Shown here piece by piece: positions 14,764-14,951 of a DNA stretch of 14,951 bases. This DNA comes from an uncultured Lysobacter sp. GTDB lineage: Bacteria > Pseudomonadota > Gammaproteobacteria > Xanthomonadales > Xanthomonadaceae. The notes beneath the pieces were generated by a model. It was not told where the DNA came from and ran no database searches. It worked only from the letters and a program-made list of their open reading frames with translations. The DNA lies in the NCBI GenBank assembly GCA_946480055.1, contig CAMLID010000077.1, positions 1-14,951 of the forward strand. The letters run 5' to 3'. Each line of letters starts with the position of its first letter. Positions within the stretch are counted from its first letter, which is position 1. A program made the translations under genes and the position numbers.

Positions 14764-14951
14764 ATGGCCAAGTTCAAGAAGAACGCTAAGAAGACCACGG
14801 CCGGCAAGGCCAGCAGCGCCCAGGAGCAGGCCGAGCGCCTGTCCAAGACCCTGAGCGAATCCGCGCAGCAGATCTGGCTCGCCGGCGTCGGCGCGTTCGG
14901 CCGCGCCCAGGCCGAAGGCACCAAGCTGTTCGAAGGCCTGGTCAAGGAAGG
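14764..14951 (+). CDS. Phasin family protein (PhaF/PhaI-like), N-terminal part (runs off window)
   Basis: Phasins coat PHA granules and control their number, size and partitioning. Only the first 62 complete codons are present. ATG 14764 is supported by GGAGGG 5-10 bases upstream. A short Lys-rich tail (MAKFKKNAKKTTAGK) is followed by the family's amphipathic helix (QQIWLAGVGAFGRAQAEGTK, 35-54; LFEGLVKEG, 55-63), which is the recognisable PhaF/PhaI granule-binding pattern. Whether a PhaF-type basic, DNA-binding C-terminal half follows cannot be seen. The 87-bp gap after the patatin-like gene holds a weak 8-bp inverted repeat (GCGCGCTG 14688-14695 with CAGCGCGC 14712-14719), so co-transcription is plausible but not proven. 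Confidence 0.88.
   Translation, partial: MAKFKKNAKKTTAGKASSAQEQAERLSKTLSESAQQIWLAGVGAFGRAQAEGTKLFEGLVKE

Noticed and set aside
12699..14789. 696-codon plus-strand reading frame
   Set aside because: Antisense to the hypothetical gene and out of frame with the patatin-like gene; Arg/Pro-rich shadow of GC-rich codons.

Overview
The window is a compact, very GC-rich, gene-dense piece of bacterial chromosome. Protein content and gene order (serC, a chorismate mutase/prephenate dehydratase fusion, a HisC-type aminotransferase, aroA, msrPQ, PhaF-type phasin) and repeats with a GGGAGCGGCGTRAGYCGCGA core point to a gammaproteobacterium of the Xanthomonadaceae/Lysobacteraceae, most likely Lysobacter or a close relative. 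This assignment comes from recognising proteins and repeats, not from a database search. I see no tRNA, rRNA, CRISPR array, insertion sequence, integrase or phage gene.

Layout. 1-818 (minus): 5' part of serS, cut by the window edge after class II motif 2. 982-2326 (plus): two tandem short TonB-family energy transducers. 2327-2614: convergent spacer with two strong hairpins and an inverted pair of REP-like elements. 2615-4105 (minus): polytopic O-antigen ligase/polymerase-like protein without other envelope-glycan genes beside it. 4106-4359: GC-rich spacer with no gene I can support. 4360-8074 (minus): translationally coupled pheA-hisC-aroA, with serC (8291-9376) upstream across a hairpin-rich 216-bp spacer. 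9561-11214 (plus): msrP-msrQ, the periplasmic methionine sulfoxide reductase system. 11183-12013 (minus): tail-anchored protein with two FHA-type modules, its 3' end overlapping the 3' end of msrQ. 12108 to the end: a polyhydroxyalkanoate (PHA)-flavoured block with a small PHA-system protein, an uncharacterised helical protein on the minus strand, a patatin-like lipase/phospholipase, and the start of a phasin.

How the genes work together. PheA, HisC and AroA serve the shikimate, phenylalanine and histidine/aromatic transamination steps, and SerC makes phosphoserine. The grouping resembles the serC-pheA-hisC-tyrA-aroA supraoperon of pseudomonads, but without tyrA and without cmk-rpsA downstream. 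MsrP and MsrQ form one electron-transfer unit that repairs oxidised periplasmic proteins. The two TonBs would couple proton motive force to outer-membrane transport, but no exbB/exbD lies in the window. The PHA-block genes may act at a carbon-storage granule or lipid surface, which is inference from adjacency.

Overall this is mostly core metabolism, and I did not find a clearly new system. The points most worth a second look are the apparent Tat-plus-lipobox leader of MsrP, the patatin/hypothetical/phasin neighbourhood, the two-module tail-anchored FHA protein, the histone H1-like basic tail on the P-protein, and the palindrome and hairpins between serC and pheA.
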